Translations under genes and position numbers: made by a program | Part shown: one piece after another, positions 8,735-17,523 of the stretch | Layout: the number at the start of each line of letters is the position of its first letter | Numbering within the stretch: the first letter of the stretch is position 1 | The notes under the pieces: model-generated | Seen by the model: only the letters and a program-made list of their open reading frames with translations | Databases searched by the model: none | What the model was told of the DNA's origin: nothing | Assembly (NCBI RefSeq): GCF_001428335.1 | Contig: NZ_LMSG01000002.1 | Coordinates: 3,467-67,466 of the forward strand | DNA: 64,000 bases | Reading direction: 5' to 3' | Origin: Arthrobacter sp. Soil762 | GTDB lineage: Bacteria; Actinomycetota; Actinomycetes; Actinomycetales; Micrococcaceae

Positions 8735-9787
8735 TCAGCCACCGTCCGGACGCCAGTACCGCAGCCCGCCGCTGGTGGTGCCGTCGCGGGCGACGTCGAC
8801 CACGGCGTACGGGAACGCCCGACGGTCCGACTGGTCAGGTCCGCGACCGCGGACGTCCGAACACCACGTGCCGGTGTTGACGTATCGGGTGGGGCACGCC
8901 TCAAGCGCCGACTCGAGGGCCCGGTGGGTGTGGCCCGAGACGTACCAGGCCACTCCGGAACCGTGCGCCTCGAGGGTACGTGCGAACCGGCCCGCTGCAG
9001 CAGGAGCCTTCTCGCCGGCGACCCTGCGCCCGGTGGCCGAGAGTACCATGCGAGTCGCGGCGACCGGGAGCGCCGACACCGTCCGGAACCGGGACAGGCG
9101 CGCCAGGTCCCGAACGGCCACCCCCTCGAGCGCGAGCCGCAGTGATTCGGTCTGCAACAGCTCGTCGTACGGGAGCTCCCGGACGCGGCGTTCCGCCCGC
9201 TCGGACGCCAGGCAGGCCCAGGCAACGGCCCCGGCACGGCTCAGGTGCGACCTCGATGGATGGGCGTTCCAGGCGGCGAGCGGGGGTAGGTTCAGTTCGT
9301 CGGTGCCGTTGACCGCCGCGCGGAGCACTTCGGGCGTCCGGTGCAGCGCGTGGTGCTGGTGCCCGTGCTCGGCCACGAGCACGTGGGGCACGTGCAGGAA
9401 CCACGGGTGCACCCGGACCCGTGTTGGGTCGGCGGGTGACAGCACCGCCGACAGGCGGGCGGCAACCGAGGGCCGGGCCAACTCCACGTCGTGGTTGCCG
9501 CACACGAAGTGCAGCTGCACGCCGCGCGCCGCACACGCCTTCAGCGCCCGGAACGTGTCGAGGTGGCGGGCGAGGATGGACTCGAGCCGGGCCAGGCTCT
9601 CGTCCTCGGTGAACCCGACCAGCTCGAACGTGTCACCGACGAAGGCGACGTGCTGCTGCGGAGCTGAGGCTGCGAGCACTTCGCGGTGCAGGAACTCGGG
9701 CAGCACTCTGCCGGGGCACCGGGGGTCGTCGTCCGACACACCCAGGTGGAGGTCGCTGAGGAGCCACCACCGCGCCGCGTTGCTCAC
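8735..9787 (-). CDS. Calcineurin-like metallophosphoesterase, last gene of the glycan island
   Basis: 350 residues from GTG 9787, which overlaps the preceding gene's stop (GTGA). All the metal-binding blocks of the family are visible: SDLHLG near residue 11, FVGDTFE near 48, CGNHDVE near 95 and SGHTHRALE near 300. It therefore should hydrolyse a phosphate ester or diphosphate; some relatives cleave lipid-linked sugar diphosphates. Translation coupling to the membrane and glycosyltransferase genes suggests a substrate in the same pathway, such as a phosphorylated glycan or lipid carrier. The real substrate is unknown. Confidence 0.8.
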   Translation of the reverse strand: MSNAARWWLLSDLHLGVSDDDPRCPGRVLPEFLHREVLAASAPQQHVAFVGDTFELVGFTEDESLARLESILARHLDTFRALKACAARGVQLHFVCGNHDVELARPSVAARLSAVLSPADPTRVRVHPWFLHVPHVLVAEHGHQHHALHRTPEVLRAAVNGTDELNLPPLAAWNAHPSRSHLSRAGAVAWACLASERAERRVRELPYDELLQTESLRLALEGVAVRDLARLSRFRTVSALPVAATRMVLSATGRRVAGEKAPAAAGRFARTLEAHGSGVAWYVSGHTHRALESALEACPTRYVNTGTWCSDVRGRGPDQSDRRAFPYAVVDVARDGTTSGGLRYWRPDGG

Positions 9788-9999
9788 ACGAGTAGTCCCA
9801 GCACTCGTGGAAGGAAGAGGAGCAGGTACATCGTCCACATGACGGCGACGACCCAGCGGCTCACAGTTCGGCCGAGGAGCCTCGGGCGTGTGGGCTGCCC
9901 GGTGTCTGGTCCGGCGCGTCGGACCTCGAGCGCGACGAGAGTGACCAGCAGGGCGGCAGCCGCGAGCAGTCCCGCCAGGTTGATAATGACGTCGATCAT
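9784..9999 (-). CDS. Small two-helix membrane protein
   Basis: 71 residues from ATG 9999, which overlaps the upstream stop as ATGA; its own stop overlaps the phosphoesterase start. Two hydrophobic segments (about 5-25 and 50-70) flank a positively charged loop. I do not recognise a family. Coupling on both sides indicates a real gene and perhaps a subunit of a membrane complex with its neighbours. Confidence 0.7.
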   Translation of the reverse strand: MIDVIINLAGLLAAAALLVTLVALEVRRAGPDTGQPTRPRLLGRTVSRWVVAVMWTMYLLLFLPRVLGLLV

Positions 10000-10337
10000 G
10001 ACGCCGCCTCCTGCCGTGCGCGTGCCATGCACGCGAGGATGGTGATAACGCCCATCGTGACGACGCACGCCTGCCAGGACCACACAGCGAGGTAGAACAT
10101 CGCCGTGGACACCGCCGTGAGCGTGGCGAGGCCGAGCGCCAGGACGAGCAGTGCGCCGAGCGCGAGGTCGGTCACCTGCATGAGTCGGGCCAGTGCCTGC
10201 CCCGGGAGCAGGATCAGGACAGCTATCGCGGCCACCGCCTGCAGCGGTGTCGGCAGCCCGACGAGGGTCACCACCGACAGCGCGACGGCCGCGAGACCGA
10301 GCGCCACGGTGAGCCGGCTGACGCCGCCGCCGCTCAT
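9996..10337 (-). CDS. Small membrane protein, four hydrophobic helices (DUF1616-like)
   Basis: 113 residues from ATG 10337 with ATGA overlaps at both ends. Four hydrophobic stretches are visible (about 10-25, 30-45, 55-80, 85-105). The LILLPGQALARLMQVTDLAL segment resembles the N-terminal half of DUF1616-type membrane proteins found in polysaccharide clusters. The resemblance is weak and was judged by eye. Probably part of the same membrane assembly as the 596-residue protein encoded just upstream. Confidence 0.65.
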   Translation of the reverse strand: MSGGGVSRLTVALGLAAVALSVVTLVGLPTPLQAVAAIAVLILLPGQALARLMQVTDLALGALLVLALGLATLTAVSTAMFYLAVWSWQACVVTMGVITILACMARARQEAAS

Positions 10338-12124
10338 GGCGTCACCCGGTACACGCGTGCGTCGACGTTGCTGAACGCGAGCTCCACGCCGTCCTGCACG
10401 CTCAGCCACTTCTCCAGCTCGGCGAAGCCGCCCGCGCTGCTGGCGCCCTGCACCACGAGACTCGCCTCCGACGAGCGCGTGAGCAACACGACGGCACCGC
10501 CAGGGCTGTGTCGTGCGTAGTCGTAAACAAGTGGGCCGCACGCCGCCGTCGACAAGTCGGACCGGCACATGTCGTCGATCGTCCGGGCCCGGTGTTCGAG
10601 GTACGCCTCGCTGCGCCATGGCGTCGGGTGGGCAGCCGAGATGATCGTCGAGCCGGGGGGCGCGAGACGCTGCACGGCGGCGACGGCGGCGATCTCATCA
10701 TCGGTGAAGACGTCATACTGGGCGTTCCCGAACCGGCCCGTCACGGTCAGCACGGCCAGCAGGAAGCAGGTGAGCGCAAGGCCCCCAGCGGCGCGGGAGG
10801 AGGGGCGTGTGCTGCCCTCCGTGGGAAGCAGGACCGAGCACGCCTGCACGGCGATGAAGGGCAGCGCGAACAGCGAGACGCGGATGAGCATCTCCCCGCC
10901 GTACAACTGCGCGGGGAAGAGCAGCAGTGGGGTGGCGGCCAGGAGGACCACCCGGATGTCGAGACGTCCTCTGCGCCAGTCGCGCACCGCCCCCGCCGCG
11001 GCAAGCGCCCACAGCACTAGGGTGAGAACGATCCGGACCTGCACCACCAGCACGTGCCCAGCGGTCCCGTCGAGGCGGTCGATGACGTTCGCCTCGGTCG
11101 CGGCCTGCAGTCCTGCTTCCGCCAGGGGTGGGTTCCCGATGAGGTATGCACTCGCGGGGTAGGCGAGCCACAGCGTCAGCACGACCACGGCGATCAGGGG
11201 CAGCCGGCTCGGCCAGACACGTCCGCTCAGGGTGAGAGCGGTGATGGCGATAAGCACCATGAACGGCGTCAGCTGATGGCTCGCGCAGATGACCGTGACG
11301 AGCAATAGCGTCACCACGAGCGCGCTCACCCGGTGCCCCGACCGGGGCTCGGCGGGCGACCGCCCTCGCCACCACGCCACCAGGTCGGCGCGTCGGTAGC
11401 CGCGGATCTCGGGAGCCCGCGCGGCCAACGGGCCGACGAGCAGCGCGACCACGACGAGGTACAGGAAGAAGCCGAAGGCCTGGGGAGACAGGTAGTCCTG
11501 GTCCTGCCAGCTGCCGAGGCAGAAGACCCAGAGCACGAGCCAGCGCCGTCGCGGATCGCGGGTCAGGTAGCCGGTCAGCACGCCCAGGGCAGCGAGCCAC
11601 AGACCCATGTTGAGCACCGGTGCCCACAGGGCAACGGCCACCGGGTCAAGACCGGTCGCCCGGAGCAGCGTCGCCAGGAGCGCGAAGAAACCCGGCCAGT
11701 TGAAGTATCCGTCGATGTCCGGGTCGATCCCCTGCGTGCGCGAGAGGGCGTCGGCGACGCCGAGGTGACGGAACGCGACCTCACCCCGCGGTACGTCCGT
11801 CACGAAGGCTGCGGTCCCGAAGAGCACAAGCACGAGCACCACGATGAGCCATATCATGACCGGGCGTCGCGCCGGGCCCGCGGTATCCCCCCGCAGCGCC
11901 ACGACGAAGGCGACGTTCAGAAGCAGGACCCCAGCCCAGAACGGGTAGGGCAGCACGGCCACGAGCCCCAGATCGCTGTTCACGGGCACGGTCACCGTGG
12001 AGGCGGCCCCCACTGCAAGCGTCAGCGATACGACTCCCGCCAGCGCGCACCACACGTCACGGGGCTTCCAGCGTCCCTCCGTGCGGCTGGTCGCATCGAG
12101 CGTGCCGGTCATCGTGTGTCTCAT
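10334..12124 (-). CDS. Large multi-spanning membrane protein, possible GT-C glycosyltransferase or polymerase
   Basis: 596 residues from ATG 12124, overlapping the flippase-like gene stop as ATGA. About 12 hydrophobic helices span residues 25-460, followed by a soluble C-terminal domain of about 130 residues. An acidic stretch GIDPDIDGYFNWPGFF near 135 and SWQDQDYLSPQAFGFF near 215 lie in loops between helices. Acidic outer loops followed by many helices and a soluble tail are the general plan of GT-C glycosyltransferases, which use lipid-linked sugars outside the membrane. I see no decisive family motif, so an O-antigen-polymerase-like role is equally possible. Confidence 0.65.
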   Translation of the reverse strand: MRHTMTGTLDATSRTEGRWKPRDVWCALAGVVSLTLAVGAASTVTVPVNSDLGLVAVLPYPFWAGVLLLNVAFVVALRGDTAGPARRPVMIWLIVVLVLVLFGTAAFVTDVPRGEVAFRHLGVADALSRTQGIDPDIDGYFNWPGFFALLATLLRATGLDPVAVALWAPVLNMGLWLAALGVLTGYLTRDPRRRWLVLWVFCLGSWQDQDYLSPQAFGFFLYLVVVALLVGPLAARAPEIRGYRRADLVAWWRGRSPAEPRSGHRVSALVVTLLLVTVICASHQLTPFMVLIAITALTLSGRVWPSRLPLIAVVVLTLWLAYPASAYLIGNPPLAEAGLQAATEANVIDRLDGTAGHVLVVQVRIVLTLVLWALAAAGAVRDWRRGRLDIRVVLLAATPLLLFPAQLYGGEMLIRVSLFALPFIAVQACSVLLPTEGSTRPSSRAAGGLALTCFLLAVLTVTGRFGNAQYDVFTDDEIAAVAAVQRLAPPGSTIISAAHPTPWRSEAYLEHRARTIDDMCRSDLSTAACGPLVYDYARHSPGGAVVLLTRSSEASLVVQGASSAGGFAELEKWLSVQDGVELAFSNVDARVYRVTP

Positions 12125-13404
12125 CGTGCGTCCTTCCTTACGCGCCGGAGGACGGCGAGCAGCCGAAGGCCGACCGCCGCGGCACCGATGGAGAGCACCA
12201 CCAGCCACGCAAGGGCCATGGCGCTGGGGCCCCTGTCGGCGGTCCACAGCGCTGCGGCGCAGAGGGCGACTCCGAGGATCACGCCGACCACGATCGCCTC
12301 CGTGTAGCGACCGAGGGCCCGGCACATGGCGTTGTAGGCCTGCAGCACCGCGTACGGCACGAGTCCGGCCGCCAACCACCGCAGAGCTCCGGCGGACGAG
12401 TCGGCGTACCGCTCCCCCAGCAGGCTGAGCAGCGGGTGGGCGAGGAGGACGAGGACGGCGGCAGCCAGGCCTCCTACGACGAGTGACCAACGGAGACTCG
12501 CCCAGGTGGTCGACACCAGGCGCGCCGGATCGCGGACACCCTCGGAGAACTGGACGATGCCCATCAGCATCGGGGCTGAGTAGGCGGCCCAGGCCATCAT
12601 CCATGCGGGATACCAGTAGGCAGCTGCCTCCGGCGCCACCATGTGCGCGAGCAGGAGCGGCAGCACCAGCCCCGGAGCGCGCTCGGTGAGGGTGAGGAGC
12701 TGGTACGGAAGGCCCACCGCCAGCAGTGGACGGCCGCGCGCCGGGCGCAAGGACAATCGCGGCCGGTAGCCGACCAGTCTTCGCAGCTGGACTGCACCGA
12801 CGACGCACGCCACGGTCGTCCCGAGGGTCCAGCAGGCCATCAGCACGTCGGCGGAGGCGCCATGCGCCCCCCAGGACACGAGTGCTGCAGCCCCGAGTGA
12901 GACCCCGCCGCCCAACGCGTACCTCAAGGTCGCGCTGGAACCGCGTCCCAACGCCACGAGCGCCTGGTCCAGCACGATGACCAGGGTGCCGGTGACGGCA
13001 GCCACGAGGAACGTGAGCCAGAAGAGAACCGATAGCGAGGCCGTGTCCGGCGTCACGGCCGACTGCAGCACGAGGTAGCCGAGGGCCAGCACGGTGCCGG
13101 CGACCCCCACGATGGCGAACGCCGCGTCCAGCACCCGCGCGGGCGGCTCCCCTCGCCCCACCGCGACGATCACGGCCGACCCGGCGCCCAGCACCGCGAG
13201 CTGCGTGCAGATCATCACCGCCGCGACGGCGGCCATGGTGAGCCCGACCTCACGGTCGGACGTCGCGCGCGCGGCCACGACCCAGAAGGCGAAACCCGCG
13301 CCCGTCTGGGCGGCTTTGCCCACGATGAGGCCGAGCGAGCTGCGCAAGGCGGAGTGCCGGACGGTCGAGCCGTCCCTGACAGTGGTCCCCCGCTCAGCGC
13401 TCAC
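12121..13404 (-). CDS. Polysaccharide flippase-like protein (MOP/Wzx type)
   Basis: 427 residues from GTG 13404, overlapping the upstream glycosyltransferase by 11 bases. About 12 transmembrane helices with an opening like that of Wzx/MOP exporters (LRSSLGLIVGKAAQTGAGFA) and the two-half helix arrangement typical of the superfamily. Such proteins flip undecaprenyl-linked oligosaccharides to the outer leaflet. Its position between a cytoplasmic glycosyltransferase and a large membrane protein fits that role. Confidence 0.75.
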   Translation of the reverse strand: MSAERGTTVRDGSTVRHSALRSSLGLIVGKAAQTGAGFAFWVVAARATSDREVGLTMAAVAAVMICTQLAVLGAGSAVIVAVGRGEPPARVLDAAFAIVGVAGTVLALGYLVLQSAVTPDTASLSVLFWLTFLVAAVTGTLVIVLDQALVALGRGSSATLRYALGGGVSLGAAALVSWGAHGASADVLMACWTLGTTVACVVGAVQLRRLVGYRPRLSLRPARGRPLLAVGLPYQLLTLTERAPGLVLPLLLAHMVAPEAAAYWYPAWMMAWAAYSAPMLMGIVQFSEGVRDPARLVSTTWASLRWSLVVGGLAAAVLVLLAHPLLSLLGERYADSSAGALRWLAAGLVPYAVLQAYNAMCRALGRYTEAIVVGVILGVALCAAALWTADRGPSAMALAWLVVLSIGAAAVGLRLLAVLRRVRKDAR

Positions 13405-14224
13405 GCCGCAACCCCTTCGCCAGGCCGGCGTAGTTATACCAGCAGAAGGCGAAGTAGTAGCGCAGCCACCGAGGCTGGCCCGCGGCGAGGCTCAAGGCGC
13501 TGCCCCGGACTGCTGCGGCGAAGGGCAGCAGCGCCAACCTCGCACCGCGCCAGCCGTGCTTGCGGACCATCCGTCCCAGTCCCGTTCCGTCCATGAGGAA
13601 CTGGTCGAGCGCGAAGTCGAAGTCGTCTGCGGCGAAACGATGTTCGACGACGACCCGGCGTGACACCGCCGTTCGCAGCCCTGACTCCCGCATCCGCCAA
13701 CGCAGCTCGATGTCTTCTCCCGACTTGAACGAGTCGTCGAAACCCACGCCCAGCATCAGGTCCCGGTCCACGACCGTCGCCACGAGCCCGAACCAGTTGC
13801 GGCTGCGGCCGGTGCGATGGTGATGTGCCAGCGCCTGCCCCCAGTAGCCCGGTCCAGCAACACTCTCCAGACCGGCCTGGAGGGCGTCGTGGCCGCCTTC
13901 GACCAGCTCCGTGAGCAGGTCGGCAACCCCCGTGGGCCCGAACACGACGTCGGCGTCGACGAGCAGGACCCAACGGGTGCTGCTGCTCTGCACACCGAGC
14001 GTTCGAGCCCATGGCAGGCCGCGCCCCTCGTCACTCAGGACCCGGGCGCCGGCCGCGAGGGCGAGGTCGACGGTGCGGTCGGTGGAGCATCCGTCCACCA
14101 CGATGATCTCGGCTACACCTGACTGACGCAGGGCCCCCAGACAGCGCGGGAGCAGGTGCTCCGCGTTGCGGGCCGGAACGACCGCGGTGACCTCGGCAGG
14201 GCTGTGACCCTCTGTGTCCCGCAC
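13394..14224 (-). CDS. GT2 family glycosyltransferase
   Basis: 276 residues from GTG 14224, one base after the kinase-like gene stop. Motifs of a GT-A inverting enzyme: VTAVVPARNAEHLLPRCLGA at the start, the nucleotide-binding IIVVDGCSTDRT, the metal-binding LLVDADVVFG near residue 90, and SGEDIELRWRMRESG near 165. It would add a sugar from a nucleotide donor to a lipid or glycan acceptor at the cytoplasmic membrane face. It is the only soluble glycosyltransferase in the operon, so the basic glycan must be short or be made partly elsewhere. Confidence 0.85.
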   Translation of the reverse strand: MRDTEGHSPAEVTAVVPARNAEHLLPRCLGALRQSGVAEIIVVDGCSTDRTVDLALAAGARVLSDEGRGLPWARTLGVQSSSTRWVLLVDADVVFGPTGVADLLTELVEGGHDALQAGLESVAGPGYWGQALAHHHRTGRSRNWFGLVATVVDRDLMLGVGFDDSFKSGEDIELRWRMRESGLRTAVSRRVVVEHRFAADDFDFALDQFLMDGTGLGRMVRKHGWRGARLALLPFAAAVRGSALSLAAGQPRWLRYYFAFCWYNYAGLAKGLRRER

Positions 14225-14225
14225 C

Positions 14226-15317
14226 TCAGGCCTCCTGGTCGAGGACCGACGGCAGCAGCTCCTCGAGATACCGGACGATGTCGTCCGACGCTTCGTCCGC
14301 CGTGTACGCGGAGGGCACCTGCAGCAGGTGGCAGGGACGTCCGTCGAGTGCCTTGCTCAGCACGACCCCCTTCGCCGCGAAGTGCTCGCGCCACGGGAGG
14401 ACGGACGTGGCCGCCAGGCCAGTCACGACCCGCTGCGAGAAGCCCGCCATCTCGATGTGGAAATTGCCGATCATGCGGTCGACCATCCACTCGGTTGTCC
14501 GTTCGACGATCCGAGACCGGGCGCCCTCGAAGCGCTCGATGTAGATGGCGGCCGCGAGCGGAGCCGAGGTCGTCACTTCTCGCCCCGGGAACGCGGTCCC
14601 CGCCTCGACCATGCGGTGCTCCGGCGACCATCGCCGGGAGAAGTCCGCGAGGCGCGGATAACGGATGACGTACGGATGCACCACCGTAGTGAGACGGCCG
14701 ACGCTCCCCGAGAGCCGTGACGGGACGAGGGGCTTCCGGACACCTTCGAACAGGTGCGGGTAGATGTCCCGGTGGTGCGGCTTGATGAACATCGGCTTCG
14801 CGTAGCCGAGCAGCGTGGCGTCCTCGGCCAGGAAGGCCCAGTCGTCACCCATGAACGACCACCCCTCGCGCCGCATCAGCTTGGCGGCGGTGCTCGTTTT
14901 ACCGGTCCCTCCGGCGGCGGGAAGCGCAATCGCGTGACCCCGGTACGCCATGGTTGCCGCGTGGATCATGCCGGCTCCTCGACCGACCATGGCGACATCG
15001 AGAACAGGGACCACGGAGGTCAACAGCTCGCCCGGCCCGTGAATGCGCCACTGCTCTGCGTCTCTCACGATCTGGACCCGATCGGCTTGGAAGCGCACGC
15101 TGTTCCCCGTGTACGCGAGCTCGTGCTCGAGCAGACCCGCATCCGGCATAGGCTCCGGCCCGGCATCGACGACGATGTCGGCCGGCCTTTCGGTGTCGGT
15201 GGCGAAACACGCCAACATGCTCTGGAGCTGGGTCGCTGACGGCGCCTTTGCGTCAACGCGGATCGTGATGCGGCCGTGGATGTCGAAGTGCAGTGCCTTG
15301 CTCTGCCAGGTGCGCAT
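14226..15317 (-). CDS. HPr-kinase-like / PEPCK-fold P-loop protein, first gene of the glycan island
   Basis: 363 residues from ATG 15317, chosen because AGGAG lies six bases upstream; another ATG at 15323 is too close to it. The core matches HprK-related kinases: IHAATMAYRGHAIALPAAG, Walker A AAGGTGKTST near residue 145, then FMGDDWAFL, where HprK has its catalytic acidic pair. The N-terminal 110 residues differ from the HprK regulatory domain. Linked HprK-like genes occur in peptide-modification and polysaccharide clusters, where they probably phosphorylate something other than HPr. As first gene of a seven-gene operon it is likely central to the pathway; its target is unknown. Confidence 0.78.
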   Translation of the reverse strand: MRTWQSKALHFDIHGRITIRVDAKAPSATQLQSMLACFATDTERPADIVVDAGPEPMPDAGLLEHELAYTGNSVRFQADRVQIVRDAEQWRIHGPGELLTSVVPVLDVAMVGRGAGMIHAATMAYRGHAIALPAAGGTGKTSTAAKLMRREGWSFMGDDWAFLAEDATLLGYAKPMFIKPHHRDIYPHLFEGVRKPLVPSRLSGSVGRLTTVVHPYVIRYPRLADFSRRWSPEHRMVEAGTAFPGREVTTSAPLAAAIYIERFEGARSRIVERTTEWMVDRMIGNFHIEMAGFSQRVVTGLAATSVLPWREHFAAKGVVLSKALDGRPCHLLQVPSAYTADEASDDIVRYLEELLPSVLDQEA

Positions 15318-15769
15318 GGTCATCTCCTGTCTGGGTGGTCTCGGTCGGATGGTGTCTCGGCCCCGGCGACTAATCCAGCCAGTGCCTCTAGAGGAATTCG
15401 AAACCCCCGGCCGAGTGACTCTGCCCGTAAATTGAGCATATGACCAGCCCGGCCAGGTAAACACCAGTACTGAGTACTCGCTTTTTGTATCGCGTCCTAC
15501 ATAGGGAATTTCGTGCTCCCGCCAGAGCTAGGTGTGGAGGGGCAACGCCGAGTGATCTGTTAGGTGCATTGGGGACATATCCCGCAAGCGCCTTAGGTAG
15601 AAGGGGTGCCCGTCCCGCGCATCCCGGAAAACGCAAATGCTCGTTTCATTCCGCCCGGAGTGCAACCGCTGGTGACCTGGCACCGCTGGAATAAACGCGG
15701 ACAGGCATCGGTTATCTCGATACATGCAAACACATGTAGCATAGGCTGTATCGAACCTCAGGAGTCCAA
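15318..15769. other. 452-base intergenic region without a recognisable gene
   Basis: Between the divergent kinase-like and FMN reductase genes the sequence is clearly more A/T-rich than its surroundings, especially 15440-15560. It holds a doubled AGTACT (15466-15478) and should contain the promoter of the minus-strand glycan operon. I found no convincing coding frame, tRNA or terminator. Confidence 0.5.
15721..15738. promoter_or_regulatory. TACATG/CATGTA inverted repeat before the FMN reductase
   Basis: TACATG (15721-15726) and CATGTA (15733-15738) form a perfect inverted repeat with a six-base spacer, 32 bases before the GTG start. The placement is that of an operator overlapping the promoter. 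The regulator is not identified. Confidence 0.45.
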
Positions 15770-16396
15770 GTGGAAACCCGCCGCATCACCGTACTGTCCG
15801 CCGGCCTGGGCGTGCCGTCCTCTAGCCGGCTGCTCGCCGACCAGCTCGCCGCTGCAGCAGAGCACCGCCTCGCCGATGCGGGTTTTGAGGTGAAGGTTGA
15901 GGTCGTTGAACTCCGGGACCTCGCGGTGGACATCGCCAACAACTTTGTCACAGGCTATGCGGCCCCTCGCCTGGCGGATGTCATTGCCGGCGTGGAGGCA
16001 ACCGACGGCATCATTGCCGTCAGCCCGGTGTTCAGCGCCTCCTACAGCGGCCTGTTCAAGTCCTTCATTGACGTCCTGGACCCCAAGTCCCTGGACGGGA
16101 AGGCTGTCCTCCTGGGTGCCACTGGAGGCACTGACCGCCACCAGATGGTTCTCGAGTACGCGATGCGCCCGCTGTTCAGCTACCTGCGCACCAGGATGGC
16201 CGCTACGGCCGTTTTCGCCGGCCCCCAGGACTGGGGAAACACGGACGACGGCGGCTCGCCCCTCTCGTCGCGGATCGACCGTGCGGCGGCTGAGTTTGCC
16301 GCCCTCCTCGCGGAGGATCAGCCCGGCCGCAAGCCGGCGGCACTGGAGTCCCTGCCGTTCGCGCAGCTCCTGGCAGGCATTTCCGGCGGACGCTAA
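15770..16396 (+). CDS. NADPH-dependent FMN reductase (CE1759-type)
   Basis: 208 residues from GTG 15770, with CAGGAG just upstream. The flavodoxin-like fold is clear: the FMN-phosphate loop LSAGLGVPSSSRLLADQL near residue 10, the SPVFSASYSGLFKSFIDVL motif near 85 and LLGATGGTDRHQMVLEYAMR near 120. The enzyme reduces FMN with NAD(P)H and supplies reduced flavin to monooxygenases or iron-reducing systems. No monooxygenase partner is adjacent. Likely regulated through the TACATG palindrome. Confidence 0.85.
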   Translation: METRRITVLSAGLGVPSSSRLLADQLAAAAEHRLADAGFEVKVEVVELRDLAVDIANNFVTGYAAPRLADVIAGVEATDGIIAVSPVFSASYSGLFKSFIDVLDPKSLDGKAVLLGATGGTDRHQMVLEYAMRPLFSYLRTRMAATAVFAGPQDWGNTDDGGSPLSSRIDRAAAEFAALLAEDQPGRKPAALESLPFAQLLAGISGGR

Positions 16397-16499
16397 GGCG
16401 TGCCGGTCCGCAAAGTCCGCGCCCCTCCGCAAAGCTCCCCGTCAGCGCCCGGGATCCCGGCTGCTGAACTATTCGGTCTCCCCGGTCGTTGACCGGAAC

Positions 16500-16880
16500 A
16501 TGAAGTGTCCTGTGGATTCAATTGACCTGATCATGAGCGAACGCAGCGGCGTCGAGATCGACTACTGCCCGCAGTGCCGCGGCGTCTGGCTGGACCGCGG
16601 TGAGCTGGACAAGATCATCGACCGCGCCAACGACGCTATGAACGGCCGCGCTCCTACGCCGGCGCGCCCGGCGGCCGCGGCGCCTGTCGCTGCTCCGGTT
16701 CCGCCCCCGCTGTATCCGAACTTTGAACCCCGCCGCGAGCAGCCGCGGTACGAGCAGCCCCGTTTCGACCAGCCGCGCTACGACGACCGGAAGTACGACA
16801 AGCCGGGGTATGACCGCGACCACGACCGCCGGCGGCCCAAAAAGAAGGAAGGCTGGCTGGGAGACATCTTCGACTTCTGA
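16500..16880 (+). CDS. Zinc-finger (TFIIB-type) domain protein
   Basis: 126 residues from ATG 16500. The first 45 residues carry a zinc ribbon, MKCPVD with one visible Cys and then YCPQCRGVWLDRGELDKI with the CxxC. The usual second cysteine of the first knuckle is replaced by Val-Asp (CPVD). An Ala/Pro-rich linker, a Tyr/Arg/Gln/Pro-repeat section (REQPRYEQPRFDQPRYDD) and a KKKEGWLGDIFDF tail follow. Short zf-TFIIB proteins of this layout are widespread in actinobacteria; their function is unknown. Confidence 0.75.
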   Translation: MKCPVDSIDLIMSERSGVEIDYCPQCRGVWLDRGELDKIIDRANDAMNGRAPTPARPAAAAPVAAPVPPPLYPNFEPRREQPRYEQPRFDQPRYDDRKYDKPGYDRDHDRRRPKKKEGWLGDIFDF

Positions 16881-16948
16881 CAAGCGGACGGCGCACTGTG
16901 CCGCGGCTGAGAGCCCTGGGCGTCCAGGAGCGTAGTCGCCCAGGAGCC

Positions 16949-17521
16949 CTAGTCGTCCAGGAGGGCGATGAACTCGCGTGCCTGCTTCATGGAGATGTCC
17001 GAGTGCTTGGTCAGGGCAGTGGCGGCGCCTTCGGTGTCGCCACTGCGCGCCAGCGTGCGGATACGGCCGTAGATCTCGTCGTTGAGCATATTGCTGCTGA
17101 CCTCACGCGTCACATCGCCCTTGCTGGCAATGGCGCGGTAGCGGTAGGGGAACCGCTGGGGCGTGTCGTCATCGTCGGGCTCTGCCTCCGCCGCTTCAAC
17201 GGCAGGGCTGCGGTAGGCCTGGGGGTGGGCGGCCAACGCCCCCACCGCGTCCCGGGATGCCCGCAGTCCTTCTCCTGTGGCCTCGTAGTACAGCTTGATG
17301 GCCGCCATCGCCTGTCCTTGGGCGATTAGCGCGTACAACCTGCGGTGCTGGTCCTCAGAGAGCTTGGCGGCGGCCCGGCGGGCCACCTCAACCGGATCCG
17401 GCGCAGGGGCCGTGCCGGCCTGCTTGACGGCCGCCTGCCGCCTGCTGACCGCCCGGGCAGCCAGTGCGACACCGGCGGCTACGACCGCGAGGATGATAAC
17501 GGGGATCACGAGCGATTCCAT
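16949..17521 (-). CDS. Membrane-anchored protein with ribosomal L7/L12 C-terminal-like motifs
   Basis: 190 residues. One N-terminal helix (about 4-25) anchors it. The segment AMAAIKLYYEATGEGLRASR near residue 75 follows the K-IK--R-ATG--L--AK pattern of the L7/L12 C-terminal domain, and a weaker copy, DTEGAATALTKHSDISMKQA, lies near the C-terminus. L7/L12-like domains bind partner proteins. The gene starts two bases after the stop of the related upstream gene. The function is unknown; the similarity was judged by eye. Confidence 0.6.
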   Translation of the reverse strand: MESLVIPVIILAVVAAGVALAARAVSRRQAAVKQAGTAPAPDPVEVARRAAAKLSEDQHRRLYALIAQGQAMAAIKLYYEATGEGLRASRDAVGALAAHPQAYRSPAVEAAEAEPDDDDTPQRFPYRYRAIASKGDVTREVSSNMLNDEIYGRIRTLARSGDTEGAATALTKHSDISMKQAREFIALLDD

Positions 17522-17523
17522 TT

